DNA from: Streptomyces violaceoruber
GTDB taxonomy: Bacteria > Actinomycetota > Actinomycetes > Streptomycetales > Streptomycetaceae
DNA: 64,000 nt
Direction of reading: 5' to 3'
Assembly: GCA_000720805.1 (NCBI GenBank)
Contig: JODI01000001.1
Coordinates: forward strand, 191,639 to 255,638
In this document: positions 53,140-61,519 of the stretch, piece by piece
Layout: every line of letters starts with the position of its first letter
How positions within the stretch are numbered: position 1 is the first letter of the stretch
The notes under the pieces: generated by a model
Told to the model about the DNA's origin: nothing
The model's input: only the letters and a program-made list of their open reading frames with translations
Database searches by the model: none
Position numbers and translations under genes: made by a program

Positions 53140-54381
53140 ATGAGCGGCAAGGCGGACCCCCGGACGGCGGGGGAAGGGACCACCTCGAGGGCGCGGTTGG
53201 ACCGGGGGCGCGGTGCGCTCGGTCCCGCGTTGGAGCTCGTGCACACCGGACGCGCGCCGACCCGAGCCGTACTGACCGCCGAGCTCGGCGTGACACGGGC
53301 CACCGCCGGCGCCGTCGCCGCCGAGCTGGAGGCGCTCGGCCTGATCCGGGTCGACGCACGGCCCGGGGCGGTGGCCGGTTCGCAGGGGCGGCCCTCGCAC
53401 CGGCTCGCGGTCGCCGAGAGCGGTCCCGTCGTTCTCGCCGCACAGGTGCACGCCGACGGTTTCCGTGCGGCACTGGTCGGTCTGGGCGGCCGCATCGTCG
53501 CCACCGCACCCGGCTGCGAGACCGTCGACGCCGATCCGGCGAAGGTCCTCGGTTCCGTCGTGGAGGCCGGCTCCGAACTGCTGCGCACGACCGGACGGCG
53601 GTGCGTGGGCGCCGGTCTCGCCGTGCCGTCCGCGGTCGCCGAGCCGGACGGACTCGCGCTGAACCCGCTGCACCTGGCGTGGCCGGTGGGCGCCCCGGTG
53701 CGCCGTATCTTCGCGGAGTGCGTGGACGCGGCCGGGATCACCGGACCGGCCTTCGCGGGCAACGACGTCAACCTCGCCGCGCTCGCCGAGCACCGGCACG
53801 GCGCGGGAAGGGGCGCGCGGGACCTGCTGTGCGTGGCCACCGGGCACCGGGGTGTGGGCGGCGCGCTGGTGCTCGACGGGCGTCTGCACACCGGGAGTTC
53901 GGGGCTGGCGCTCGAAGTCGGCCATCTCACCGTCAACCCGGAGGGCCGCCCGTGCCACTGCGGCAGCCGCGGCTGCCTCGACGTCGAGGCCGACCCGCTC
54001 GCCTTCCTCACCGCCGCGGGCCGCGACCCGGGCCCGGAGGTCTCCCTCCTCCAGCAGGCCAACGACCTGATCCGCAACCACTACGACGACTCGACCGTCC
54101 GCACCGCCACCGAGGCCCTGATCGACCGCCTCGGCCTCGGTCTCGCCGGCCTGGTGAACATCCTCAACCCCGACCGGATCATCCTCGGCGGTCTGCACCG
54201 CACCCTGCTGGACGCCGACCCGGACCGGCTGCGCGCGGTCGTCGCCGACCGCAGCCTGTGGGGGCAGAGCGGCGGCGTCCCCATCCTGGCGTGCACCCTC
54301 GACCACAACAGCCTGGTCGGCGCGGCCGAGTTGGCCTGGCAGCCGGTCCTGGACGATCCGCTGGGCGCGCTGGCCCAGTGA
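53140..54381 (+). CDS. ROK-family transcriptional regulator
   Basis: A 413-residue protein. Residues about 25-90 are a winged helix-turn-helix (RAVLTAELGVTRATAGAVAA with ELEALGLIRV). The ROK sugar-kinase-like domain follows, with GNDVNLAALAEH, the ROK signature VGHLTVNPEG and the zinc motif CHCGSRGCLDVEA. ROK regulators sense sugars or sugar phosphates. Its neighbour 53 bp downstream is an RpiB-like isomerase, so it may control pentose or related sugar metabolism. Kinase function is unlikely because of the DNA-binding domain. Confidence 0.9.
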   Translation: MSGKADPRTAGEGTTSRARLDRGRGALGPALELVHTGRAPTRAVLTAELGVTRATAGAVAAELEALGLIRVDARPGAVAGSQGRPSHRLAVAESGPVVLAAQVHADGFRAALVGLGGRIVATAPGCETVDADPAKVLGSVVEAGSELLRTTGRRCVGAGLAVPSAVAEPDGLALNPLHLAWPVGAPVRRIFAECVDAAGITGPAFAGNDVNLAALAEHRHGAGRGARDLLCVATGHRGVGGALVLDGRLHTGSSGLALEVGHLTVNPEGRPCHCGSRGCLDVEADPLAFLTAAGRDPGPEVSLLQQANDLIRNHYDDSTVRTATEALIDRLGLGLAGLVNILNPDRIILGGLHRTLLDADPDRLRAVVADRSLWGQSGGVPILACTLDHNSLVGAAELAWQPVLDDPLGALAQ

Positions 54382-54434
54382 CGTCCACAGCCAGGAGGAG
54401 GCGTCCTCGGGCACGCCGCGGGTACGCTCGTGAC

Positions 54435-54890
54435 ATGCGGATCTCCGTTTCCTCGGACATGGACGAACCCGTGGCGCGCAGCCTCGTCACCGAGTTGCGC
54501 GACCGCGGTCACGAGGTGGTGCCGTACGGCGCGCTGAACCCCGGCGACGACCCCCAGTGGGCCGTCTGCTCGCAGGCCGCCGCGCGCGAGGTCGCCGCCG
54601 GAACCGCCGACCAGGCGGTGGTGTGCTGCTGGACCGGCACGGGCGCGTCGATCGCCGCGAACAAGGTGCCGGGTGTACGGGCCGCCCTGTGCACGGACGC
54701 CTACACCGCGGACGGCGCACGCCGCTGGAACGACGCCAACGCGCTGGCCCTCAGCCTGCGACTGACGTCCGAGCCGCTGCTCAAGGAGATCCTCGACGCC
54801 TGGTTCGCCGCCGCGCCCAGCGAGGACATCGAGGACCGCGAGAACGTGGCCCGCGTCGACCGACTCGACGTCGGCAGGACCACCTCGTAG
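54435..54890 (+). CDS. RpiB/LacAB-family sugar-phosphate isomerase
   Basis: A 151-residue cytoplasmic protein. The active-site Cys is C64 or C65 in VVCCWTGTG, and GTGASIAANK (68-77) is the phosphate-binding motif of ribose-5-phosphate isomerase B and its relatives. WNDANAL (98-104) replaces the usual HNDAN: the His that polarises the ring is a Trp. This suggests altered sugar specificity or loss of ring opening. Distance of 53 bp to the ROK regulator indicates cotranscription. Confidence 0.85.
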   Translation: MRISVSSDMDEPVARSLVTELRDRGHEVVPYGALNPGDDPQWAVCSQAAAREVAAGTADQAVVCCWTGTGASIAANKVPGVRAALCTDAYTADGARRWNDANALALSLRLTSEPLLKEILDAWFAAAPSEDIEDRENVARVDRLDVGRTTS

Positions 54891-54972
54891 CTCACCGGCA
54901 CAGGCTCCGGAGCGCGGCACCATCGGTCGGCGCAGGTCGGCCCGCCGTACGCACACCCCGATCGCGAACGGC

Positions 54973-55175
54973 TCAGGCAGCGCCCGGGAGCACGGTGAGC
55001 CGGTCGCGCACCGCGCTGTGCTCCCGTACGAGGCGGGGGACCACACCCGTGCCGCAGCCCAGGGCGAGGAGCGTCAACAGCGCTTCCTGGCCGTCGGTTT
55101 CGCAGGCCACCTCGGGTGTCCTGCCCCGCGTCCGGAACCATCGGTCGGCGGCCTCGCGAACCAGCCCGCGGTGGT
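54973..55175 (-). pseudogene. 3' remnant of an IlvY-like LysR-family regulator
   Basis: About 67 codons remain of a LysR substrate-binding domain, reading LVREAADRWF, then EALLTLLALGCGTGVVPRLV and REHSAVRDRLTVLP to the stop at 54973. The ending resembles IlvY, which regulates ilvC. The first 230 residues, with the DNA-binding domain, are missing. The remnant abuts the tail of an IlvC-like gene on the other strand, so one deletion removed both 5' halves of a divergent pair. Confidence 0.65.
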
Positions 55176-55499
55176 GCGCGACGGTCTCGACGCGGTCGCC
55201 CGGGATGTCTTCGACCGGGCCTGCACGGCGGCGTACGTACCCGCCCGCGAGATCGTCGCCGAGATCTACGACGAGGTCGCCGACGGCACCTAGCTGCGCA
55301 GCGCCGTCCCGGCGGAACGACGCCTCGGCGCCGGCCACTGGGGCCCGCCCTTCCAGGCCGCCTACGAGCAGATCGCCTACCCGGCGGCCGAAGGCCCGGC
55401 GGACCAGGCCCTGTTGACGACCTTCGACGGCCACCCCGTCCACGAGGACCTGGCCGCGGGGGCGAGGCTCCGGCCGTCCGTGGACGTCGCCGTGGCCTG
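55176..55499 (+). pseudogene. 3' remnant of an IlvC-like (ketol-acid reductoisomerase) gene
   Basis: The preserved tail reads AREIVAEIYDEVADGT, then an in-frame TAG at 55291-55293 where a GAG (Glu) codon is expected, then LRSAVPAERRLGAGHWGPPF. The EIYDEVADGTELRS pattern resembles KARI-type (IlvC) C-terminal helices, and the IlvY-like remnant on the other strand supports that reading. The N-terminal NADPH domain is absent. Both the truncation and the nonsense codon argue that it is not functional. The IlvC assignment is tentative. Confidence 0.5.
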
Positions 55500-55898
55500 T
55501 CAGAGCTCTTCCGTGGCCGCGGCGTACTGTGCCGCCCCTTCGCCGAGCGACCAGTCGATCGACTCGTTCTCGGTGAGGGTGACGAAGACGTTCCGCGGCT
55601 CGGTGCCCGCGTAGGCATGGGCGAGTTCGGCGATCCGCCGGTACAGCGCCCGCTTCTGCGTGGGGGTGCGCCCGGAGCGGAGTGTGATCGCGACGTACAC
55701 GATGCCCTCGTCCCGGTGCACGCCCAGGTGGAGGTCGTACCGCAGGGTGCCGCGGGCGCCGTCGTGGCCGACCAGGACCTGGAACCGGTCGTCGGCCGGG
55801 ATCCCGATGGTCTCCACGAGGGCGTCGTGCACGGCACGGCCGAGCGCGTCGAGCCGATCGGGACCGGCATCCAGGGCGTCTATCCGAACGAACGGCAT
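55500..55898 (-). CDS. Tautomerase superfamily protein (MSAD/4-OT type)
   Basis: A 132-residue protein with Pro as second residue (MPFVRI), the catalytic N-terminal base of tautomerases once Met is removed. Further support is VYVAITLRSGRTPTQKRALY and the C-terminal ENESIDWSLGEG, in the usual place for the superfamily's second active-site region. Length fits the 129-residue malonate-semialdehyde-decarboxylase subgroup. It is downstream of a phosphotriesterase-like gene and DUF4865 and TetR genes on the same strand. Confidence 0.87.
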   Translation of the reverse strand: MPFVRIDALDAGPDRLDALGRAVHDALVETIGIPADDRFQVLVGHDGARGTLRYDLHLGVHRDEGIVYVAITLRSGRTPTQKRALYRRIAELAHAYAGTEPRNVFVTLTENESIDWSLGEGAAQYAAATEEL

Positions 55899-55982
55899 TC
55901 CGGAGTTCTCCTCTCAGTTTCTGCGTACGACAAAAACCTGATCGCGCCGAGATGATCGCCATGCCTACGCCCGCCAGGTGAA

Positions 55983-56894
55983 TCAGCGCCACTCCACCGC
56001 GAAGGCCCGCCCCGGGTTCCGCACGAGGATCCGCTCCACCATCCCCTCGCCCAGCTCGACTTCGAGCCGAGGCCGCACCCGTCGCAGCAGATAAGGCATT
56101 CCCGGCCCGCCGTCGACCGAGCGCGCCTGCGCGGTCGTGGTGTCGCCGCCGAGCAGCAGCCGGTCGCCGTGCCCGGCGTCGGCGAGCGCACGGACGGCGC
56201 CCGGCATCCGCCAGTCCGTGGCGTGGTTGGCGCGTGACGGCCCGTCGAAGGCCAGATAGCAGCCCGACTCCGCGGCCTGGAGGTGCACTGCGCCGTCCGG
56301 GAAACGATTGAGGTGCCCCAGGATCACCCGGTGCGGCGGCACCTCCAACTCCCCGCAGAGCAGGTCGAGTACGTCCAGGGCGCCGGTGCCGAGTTCCAGG
56401 TGGACGGCGATGGGCGCTCCCGTCGCACGGTGCGCCTCGGCCGCCGCTCGCATGGTCCAGCGAGCGTGTGCGTCGAGGCCGTGGAAGCCACCCGCGACCT
56501 TGATCAGCCCCGCCCGGACTCCCGACGTGCCGATGCCCTCGGTGAGTTCGGCGACGAAGATCTCGGTGAGCCGACCGCGTAACCGGCGGAGCGTCTCGTC
56601 GTCATAGTGGACGGCCTGGTGCAGCCCGGTCGCGGCCACGACGAGCACTCCCGTCTCCCGGGACAGCGGCGGCAGATCGGCGGCCCGTCGCCCGAGCCCG
56701 TACGGCGTCCACTGGACCACGCTGTCGCCGCCCTGGGCGAGGAACGCCGCCAACTCGGCGCGGGCGGCGGACACGTGCTGGAGCTCCTGCCCCGGCAGCC
56801 GGGGACTGCGGAAGAACAGATGGTCGTGCGCGTCACAGACGCCCAGGGCCGCGTGGCTCACGTCCCCGAGCACCGTACGGACCGCCCTCACCAT
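55983..56894 (-). CDS. Phosphotriesterase-family metal-dependent hydrolase
   Basis: A 303-residue TIM-barrel hydrolase starting at ATG 56894, overlapping the DUF4865 stop by seven bases. The metal site is seen in CDAHDHLFF (HxH), in the lysine of AGLIKVAGGF (the bridging Lys) and in VHLELGTGALDVLDLL, VILGHLNRFPDG and LLLGGDTTTAQ (the final Asp). This is the phosphotriesterase/resiniferatoxin-binding group; many members are lactonases. Substrate unknown. Confidence 0.87.
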   Translation of the reverse strand: MVRAVRTVLGDVSHAALGVCDAHDHLFFRSPRLPGQELQHVSAARAELAAFLAQGGDSVVQWTPYGLGRRAADLPPLSRETGVLVVAATGLHQAVHYDDETLRRLRGRLTEIFVAELTEGIGTSGVRAGLIKVAGGFHGLDAHARWTMRAAAEAHRATGAPIAVHLELGTGALDVLDLLCGELEVPPHRVILGHLNRFPDGAVHLQAAESGCYLAFDGPSRANHATDWRMPGAVRALADAGHGDRLLLGGDTTTAQARSVDGGPGMPYLLRRVRPRLEVELGEGMVERILVRNPGRAFAVEWR

Positions 56895-57472
56895 CGCCGC
56901 CCCCGCGGCAGCCGGTTCCGCCCCGGCGACGACACATGCAGCACCTCGAACACGTCGCCTTCGGCCTTCGGCGCGTCGCGCTCCCAGAGCGAGAAGTGCA
57001 CCAGCTCCCAACGGCTGGTGTCCACGGCGGCCGCCGCCAGCACCGCACCGTCCTGCGCGGCGAGCCGCCCCGCCTCGCGCACCGCGTCCTCGGCGACCTC
57101 CCCCAACCGCACTCCGTCCGGCACCCGTTGCCGCCGCCGCACCGCCTTCCGGGCCGGGGAACCGACCGCGCCGCCCTCCTCGTACGCCAGCCCCGTCCAC
57201 TGCCGGACCGAGGGCCGCCCGAAGTCGTCGGGGATCCCCTGGAAGGCGCCGCCCCACAGGAAGGCGTTCATGCCCTCCAGGGTCTCCCACAGGTAGAAGG
57301 GCCCGTACTGGTTGACCGGCGACCCGTCGGTGCCCCGCTCGCGCATGAGATACGCCTTGAGACCCAGGCCCTCCCAGCCGTCGAGCAGGTTCCCCTTGCG
57401 GGCGACCCGGTCGCGGATGATGCCCATGTCGTAGTCGGCGGGCAACGTGACCTCGTACTGCATGGCGTGCAT
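56888..57472 (-). CDS. DUF4865 family protein
   Basis: A 194-residue soluble protein from ATG 57472 (GAGGAG upstream). It begins MHAMQYEVTLPADYDMGIIR and contains the aromatic stretch YGPFYLWETLEGMNAFLWGG, both matching the DUF4865 family. The fold is ferredoxin-like, possibly a monooxygenase- or dimerisation-type domain. It lies 10 bp downstream of the TetR gene and commonly occurs with tautomerases. Function unknown. Confidence 0.8.
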   Translation of the reverse strand: MHAMQYEVTLPADYDMGIIRDRVARKGNLLDGWEGLGLKAYLMRERGTDGSPVNQYGPFYLWETLEGMNAFLWGGAFQGIPDDFGRPSVRQWTGLAYEEGGAVGSPARKAVRRRQRVPDGVRLGEVAEDAVREAGRLAAQDGAVLAAAAVDTSRWELVHFSLWERDAPKAEGDVFEVLHVSSPGRNRLPRGRRW

Positions 57473-57482
57473 CGGTGTCTCC

Positions 57483-58049
57483 TCAGGCCGGACGGTCGGG
57501 AGCGAGCAGCGACAACAGCCCCCGGACACCCGCGTCGAACGCGGCGGGCGAACCGGACGCGCGGGCGAGGACATAGCCGCCCTGGACGGTCGCGAGGACG
57601 GTTGCCGCGATCGCCTCGCCGTCCAGAGAGGGCGCGAACTGGCCCTGCTCCTTGCCCTCTTCGACAATCCCGGCGATCCGTTCACGGATCCGGTCGAGCG
57701 TCTCGTCGACCGGCGCACGCAGCTCGTCGCTGGCGATGATGTCCGGGTCCATCGTCAGCCGCCCGATCGGGCAGCCGCGCAGCACGTCGCGCTCGCGTCG
57801 CAGATATGCCTCGATCCGCTCGTACGGAGTGCCGGGACCGCCGAGTACTCCCTCGGCGGTAGCACGCAACTCCTCGGCCGTCCGCCGGATCGCGGCCAGG
57901 GCGAGGTCCGGCTTCCCCTTGAAATGGTGGTACATGCTGCCCTGCCCGGCTTCCGCCCGCTCCAGGATGGCCTTGGGGCTCGTGCCCACATAACCGCGCT
58001 CCCACAGCAGCTCACGGGTGGATTCGATCAGTCGCTCCGAGGTGCTCAC
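57483..58049 (-). CDS. TetR-family transcriptional regulator
   Basis: A 188-residue repressor. The N-terminal helix-turn-helix reads ESTRELLWERGYVGTSPKAI and SMYHHFKGKPDLALAAI, which is textbook TetR. The C-terminal ligand domain is typical (RERIAGIVEEGKEQGQFAP). GTG 58049 is chosen; ATG 58064 would add five residues and overlaps an operator-like palindrome. It is the first gene of the unit with DUF4865, phosphotriesterase and tautomerase genes, which it probably represses along with itself. Confidence 0.88.
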   Translation of the reverse strand: MSTSERLIESTRELLWERGYVGTSPKAILERAEAGQGSMYHHFKGKPDLALAAIRRTAEELRATAEGVLGGPGTPYERIEAYLRRERDVLRGCPIGRLTMDPDIIASDELRAPVDETLDRIRERIAGIVEEGKEQGQFAPSLDGEAIAATVLATVQGGYVLARASGSPAAFDAGVRGLLSLLAPDRPA

Positions 58050-58058
58050 GCCATCACT

Positions 58059-58076
58059 GTACATACTAGTAGTTAC
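58059..58076. promoter_or_regulatory. TetR-type operator candidate around TACTAGTA
   Basis: GTACATACTAGTAGTTAC is an 18-bp imperfect palindrome (seven of nine pairs) with a perfect TACTAGTA core at 58064-58071, in the region just before the TetR start. AT-rich sequence here also gives a possible -10. It fits autoregulation by the TetR protein. Confidence 0.45.
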
Positions 58077-58225
58077 AGAAGTCGAGGTCCGGGGAGAGCA
58101 CCACCACGGCACCCGCGTACTCCCCGGGAGGTACGCACACTGCCGCTGGCCGTACGACGACCCGGGCCACTGCCCGGAGCCATTGTCGAGGCATCACGGA
58201 AAACCCACCTGGGAGATGACTCGAC

Positions 58226-58510
58226 ATGCAGACTCTGGCGCACTTCGGCGACGGCGGCCCCGGCCCGTGGATCCTGCTCTTCCCCTTGATCTGGGCAGCC
58301 GTCGTCATCGGCGGCATCACCCTGCTGCGCCGCACCGTGTGGCGCGGACGCGGCGGACCCTGGCGGCGCCCGACCGTCGAGGACAACTCGCCCATCACCG
58401 TGCTCGGCCACCGCTTCGCCTCCGGCGAGATCGACGAGGAGGAGTACTGGCGCCGGCTGTCCGTCCTGGACGAGCAGTTCGGCCGCACGGGCAAGGGCGG
58501 TGCCGTATGA
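58226..58510 (+). CDS. Small SHOCT-domain membrane protein
   Basis: A 94-residue protein with one membrane helix (WILLFPLIWAAVVIGGITLL) and a C-terminal SHOCT-like motif (FASGEIDEEEYWRRLSVLDE). SHOCT domains are short adaptor motifs at the C-terminus of membrane and lipid-linked proteins. Its stop overlaps the start of an ABC ATPase gene (ATGA); in other streptomycetes this position belongs to a MacB-type efflux operon. Confidence 0.75.
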   Translation: MQTLAHFGDGGPGPWILLFPLIWAAVVIGGITLLRRTVWRGRGGPWRRPTVEDNSPITVLGHRFASGEIDEEEYWRRLSVLDEQFGRTGKGGAV

Positions 58511-58701
58511 CTGCCACGACCACCGCCGTCGGCACCCTGCCGGCTGCCCGGGTCGTCGACGCCCTGAAGGTGTACGGGCGGGGCGACACCCGGGTCAGGG
58601 CCCTGGACGGGGTGAGCGTCGACTTCCCGGCCGGCCGCTTCACCGCGATCATGGGGCCCTCGGGCGCGGCCGGTGTCGAGACGGGACGGGGCCCCGCGTG
58701 A
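58507..58701 (+). pseudogene. Truncated MacB-type ABC transporter ATP-binding gene
   Basis: The N-terminal 60 residues are good (RVVDALKVYGRGDTRVRALD, then GVSVDFPAGRFTAIMGPSG), but the frame breaks inside Walker A: IMGPSG is followed by AAGVETGRGP and a stop instead of SGKST. Nothing of the signature or Walker B motif, nor an FtsX-type permease, follows. A deletion within Walker A joined this to unrelated sequence. It cannot bind ATP. Confidence 0.85.
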
Positions 58702-58812
58702 GCGAAGCCGGGTGTGGGGGAGCGCGCAGGCCCGGAAGTGATCGAACGCGGTCGCTGTCTCGACACCGGCGGAGAGTGCCCCGAGGGCGAACGAACCGGA
58801 CGACCCGCCCCC

Positions 58813-59361
58813 TCAGCCGGCAACGGCCGACCGGGCGGGAGCACGTTCCGGGCGGCCCAGGTCGACGGCGCGCTCGACCTCCGGGAACCGGTGTGCGGGC
58901 GTCTCCACGAGCTGCCGCCGGGGTGGCCGCGCGGACTTCGCCCGTGTGGCCGACGGTGTGGGGAGTGTGAACCACACGACCTTGCCGGACTCGCCGTCCG
59001 GCTGTACGCCCCAGCTCTCGCTGACCGCGGCGACCATCGCGAGCCCGCGCCCGCAGGTCGCCAGCGGATCGAGGCCGGCGTCGTCGAGGGATGCCGCGAC
59101 CGGCAGTCGCGGGTCGTGGTCGCGCACCGAGACCTTGAGCCGGTCGAGCACCAGCTCGATCTCCACGGTGCATGTCTTGTCGGGCAGGGCGTGCCGGTGG
59201 ACGTTGGTCAACAACTCGGTCACACCGAGGGCCGCCCGGTCTATGAGCGGATCGAGATGCCAGTAGCGCAACTGCGCCGATACGATTCTGCGGACCTGGC
59301 CGATCCGCGACGGCAGGGCTTGGAGCTCCACCGCGCAGTGCCTGCTTGGGTGACTGATCAC
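58813..59361 (-). CDS. HATPase-domain anti-sigma-factor-type regulator (RsbW-like)
   Basis: A 182-residue protein from GTG 59361. It has the GHKL ATPase fold of RsbW/SpoIIAB proteins: the N box ALGVTELLTNVHRHAL, and CGRGLAMVAAVSESWGV as G-box. Streptomyces encodes many such kinases or anti-sigma factors that act on STAS-domain partners; none is next door. The C-terminal 40 residues are Arg/Pro-rich and not conserved. Confidence 0.85.
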   Translation of the reverse strand: MISHPSRHCAVELQALPSRIGQVRRIVSAQLRYWHLDPLIDRAALGVTELLTNVHRHALPDKTCTVEIELVLDRLKVSVRDHDPRLPVAASLDDAGLDPLATCGRGLAMVAAVSESWGVQPDGESGKVVWFTLPTPSATRAKSARPPRRQLVETPAHRFPEVERAVDLGRPERAPARSAVAG

Positions 59362-59547
59362 GGCTGCGACTCCCCGACATAGAGGTCCGGAAGAACACGG
59401 AGTTCGGATCGATCCAGCAAGTGCCTGCGTGACACAGCCGCCTGCTGTAGTGTCCGGCGGGCTGGTTCGCAGCGTAATCGCCGGTAAACCCAGAGTGATG
59501 TGAGACCAGAGTGGCGCAGCGGATGCCGTGCCGCAACTCGCGGTGAC

Positions 59548-59871
59548 TCAGCCGCTACGCCCCGCAGCCCTTCGTACGGCTTCGATGAACCGGCGTGCCG
59601 CGGGCGGGCCGGGCTCGCCGGGGGCCGGGTCGTGGTCGCCCAGGGTGAGCAGGTACCGCTTGCCGTTGAGGTCGGCCAGGGCCCGGTCGTCAGGGGCGAA
59701 CCAGGGCTTGGACGCGCGCACCGCCTGCACCGGCGCACTGTCGATCTCACTGCCGTAACTGGTGAGCAACTCGAGCCTGCCGTCGCTGATCCGGACCTGT
59801 CCGGCCCGGGTGAGCGAGCGCAGCCGCTTCCCGATCCGGACGCCTGTCGCCCTGAACTCCGGCTCCGTCAT
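59548..59871 (-). CDS. Conserved hypothetical protein
   Basis: A 107-residue soluble protein from ATG 59871 with GGGCGGG upstream. No known domain is recognised. It reads EFRATGVRIGKRLRSLTRAG near the start and RALADLNGKRYLLTLGDHDP later; the alternating short-strand pattern suggests a small beta-rich PH- or SH3-like fold. The codon use fits a real gene. Function unknown. Confidence 0.65.
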   Translation of the reverse strand: MTEPEFRATGVRIGKRLRSLTRAGQVRISDGRLELLTSYGSEIDSAPVQAVRASKPWFAPDDRALADLNGKRYLLTLGDHDPAPGEPGPPAARRFIEAVRRAAGRSG

Positions 59872-60214
59872 CCCGCCCCGCCCCCTTGCGCATTGGGTGT
59901 TGCGACCCGCGCTCCCGCATGGGCCGATGTCCTGTTCCTGTCGTGATCCAGTGTGCGCCCCCGCCCGGACCTTCGTCCCGACGGGCAGTCTGCCCGCCCC
60001 CGGCGCCGAGCACCAGTGCGCGTGGACGCCTCGCCGAGGGCGCCCGGAGCACTCGCGCGAATGCGCCCCCATGGCCGCGACCCGCAGTGCCCCAGGGCTC
60101 CCTTTGAGGCCCCCAAAGGGATGTTTATGCAGGTGAGAAGCGTGCTGAAGGTGTCTATGATCGGTGTGGCGGCCGCGTGACGCGCCGTCGGCGCGCAGCT
60201 TAAGGAGCCCCGCC
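59872..60214 (+). other. Gap before the cysteine desulfhydrase: hairpin, promoter and 19-codon ORF candidate
   Basis: The 343-bp gap has no convincing larger gene. It contains a strong hairpin TCCCTTTG (60099-60106), a 7-base loop and CAAAGGGA (60114-60121), then a small ORF of 19 codons from ATG 60121 to 60180 (starting MFMQVRSVLKVSM), and a -10 like sequence TATGAT (60156-60161) with a weak -35 (GTGAGA, 60133-60138). The hairpin could be the terminator of an upstream transcript or a leader element. The small ORF lacks a good ribosome site. Confidence 0.35.
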
Positions 60215-61339
60215 GTGAGCACCCACCAACAGACCCGGACCGGCGAAACCCTCGACGTCGACCGCAGCGACGCCGCCTACCGCGGCTGGCTGAAAGAAGC
60301 CGTCCGCAAGGTCCAGGCCGACGCCAACCGGTCGGCCGACACCCATCTGCTGCGCTTTCCGCTGCCCGAGCGGTGGGGCATCGACCTGTACCTCAAGGAC
60401 GAGTCGACCCACCCCACCGGCAGCCTCAAGCACCGGCTCGCCCGCTCCCTCTTCCTCTACGGCCTGTGCAATGGCTGGATCCGGCCGGGCCGCCCGGTGA
60501 TCGAGGCGTCCAGCGGTTCGACGGCCGTGTCCGAGGCGTACTTCGCCAAACTGATCGGCGTGCCCTTCATCGCCGTCATGCCCCGCACGACCAGCGCCGA
60601 GAAGATCCGCCTGATCGAGTTCCACGGAGGGCAGTGCCACTTCGTGGACGACCCACGCAGGATGTACGAGGAATCCGCCCGCCTCGCGGTGGACACCGGC
60701 GGCCACTACATGGACCAGTTCACCTACGCGGAACGGGCCACGGACTGGCGCGGCAACAACAACATCGCCGAATCCATCTTCCGCCAGCTGAAGTTGGAAC
60801 GCTTTCCCGAGCCCGCGTGGGTCGTCGCCACGGCGGGCACCGGCGGCACCTCGGCGACCCTCGCGCGCTACGTCCACTACATGCAGTACGACACCCGCGT
60901 CTGTGTCGCCGATCCGGAGAACTCGTGTTTCTTCGAGGGCTGGACCACCGGCGATCCGGACGTCACCTGCGACTGCGGCTCTCGTATCGAGGGCATCGGC
61001 CGGCCGCGCATGGAACCGAGCTTCGTACCCGGTGCGATCGACCGCATGATGAAGGTCCCGGACGCCGCGAGCGTCGCCGCCGTGCGGGCCCTGGAGCAGA
61101 CCATCGGCCGCCGGGCGGGCGGTTCGACGGGCACCGGGCTGTGGAGCGCGCTGAAGATCGTCGCCGAGATGGTCACCGAGGGCCGGCGGGGGAGCGTGGT
61201 CACCCTGCTGTGCGACCCCGGCGACCGCTACCTCGACAAGTACTACTCCGACGCGTGGCTCGCGGAACAGGGCCTGGACATCGAGCCGTACACGGCGGCC
61301 ATCACCTCGCTGCTGGAGACGGGCGTCTGGCGCGGGTGA
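60215..61339 (+). CDS. PLP-dependent L-cysteine desulfhydrase (Cds1-like, CysK superfamily)
   Basis: A 374-residue fold-type II PLP enzyme starting at GTG 60215 (AAGGAG eight bases upstream). The PLP lysine is K72 in [29 protein letters not shown] binds the phosphate, and [17 protein letters not shown] is the glycine loop. The insert [13 protein letters not shown] and the C-terminal half match the Cds1 group, which breaks cysteine to pyruvate, ammonia and sulfide, rather than cysteine synthase. No adjacent CysE or rhodanese. Single-gene unit. Confidence 0.83.
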   Translation: MSTHQQTRTGETLDVDRSDAAYRGWLKEAVRKVQADANRSADTHLLRFPLPERWGIDLYLKDESTHPTGSLKHRLARSLFLYGLCNGWIRPGRPVIEASSGSTAVSEAYFAKLIGVPFIAVMPRTTSAEKIRLIEFHGGQCHFVDDPRRMYEESARLAVDTGGHYMDQFTYAERATDWRGNNNIAESIFRQLKLERFPEPAWVVATAGTGGTSATLARYVHYMQYDTRVCVADPENSCFFEGWTTGDPDVTCDCGSRIEGIGRPRMEPSFVPGAIDRMMKVPDAASVAAVRALEQTIGRRAGGSTGTGLWSALKIVAEMVTEGRRGSVVTLLCDPGDRYLDKYYSDAWLAEQGLDIEPYTAAITSLLETGVWRG

Positions 61340-61469
61340 CCTGAGTCGAGTCCGGCCAGGACTTCTCGAACTCTCCGGCCCGGTGTCGCAGGTGCGGCGA
61401 GCCGATCACCTCCGATCACCGCCGCGGACTACTGGTGCCGTCGGGACCGTTGACGCCCTCAGAGGACCA

Positions 61470-61519
61470 TGACAACGTTTCCATCACTTCTGTACCGCAA
61501 TCGAATGGAGACGTTTCCA
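61470..61519 (+). promoter_or_regulatory. Two LacI operators upstream of the GH76 gene
   Basis: TGACAACGTTTCCA (61470-61483) and TGGAGACGTTTCCA (61506-61519) are two near-palindromic sites of the consensus TGGAAACGTTTCCA, 36 bp apart. The second covers the start codon of the GH76 gene. The same motif lies before the neighbouring lacI gene at 63803-63816, so one regulator probably binds all three. Confidence 0.7.
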
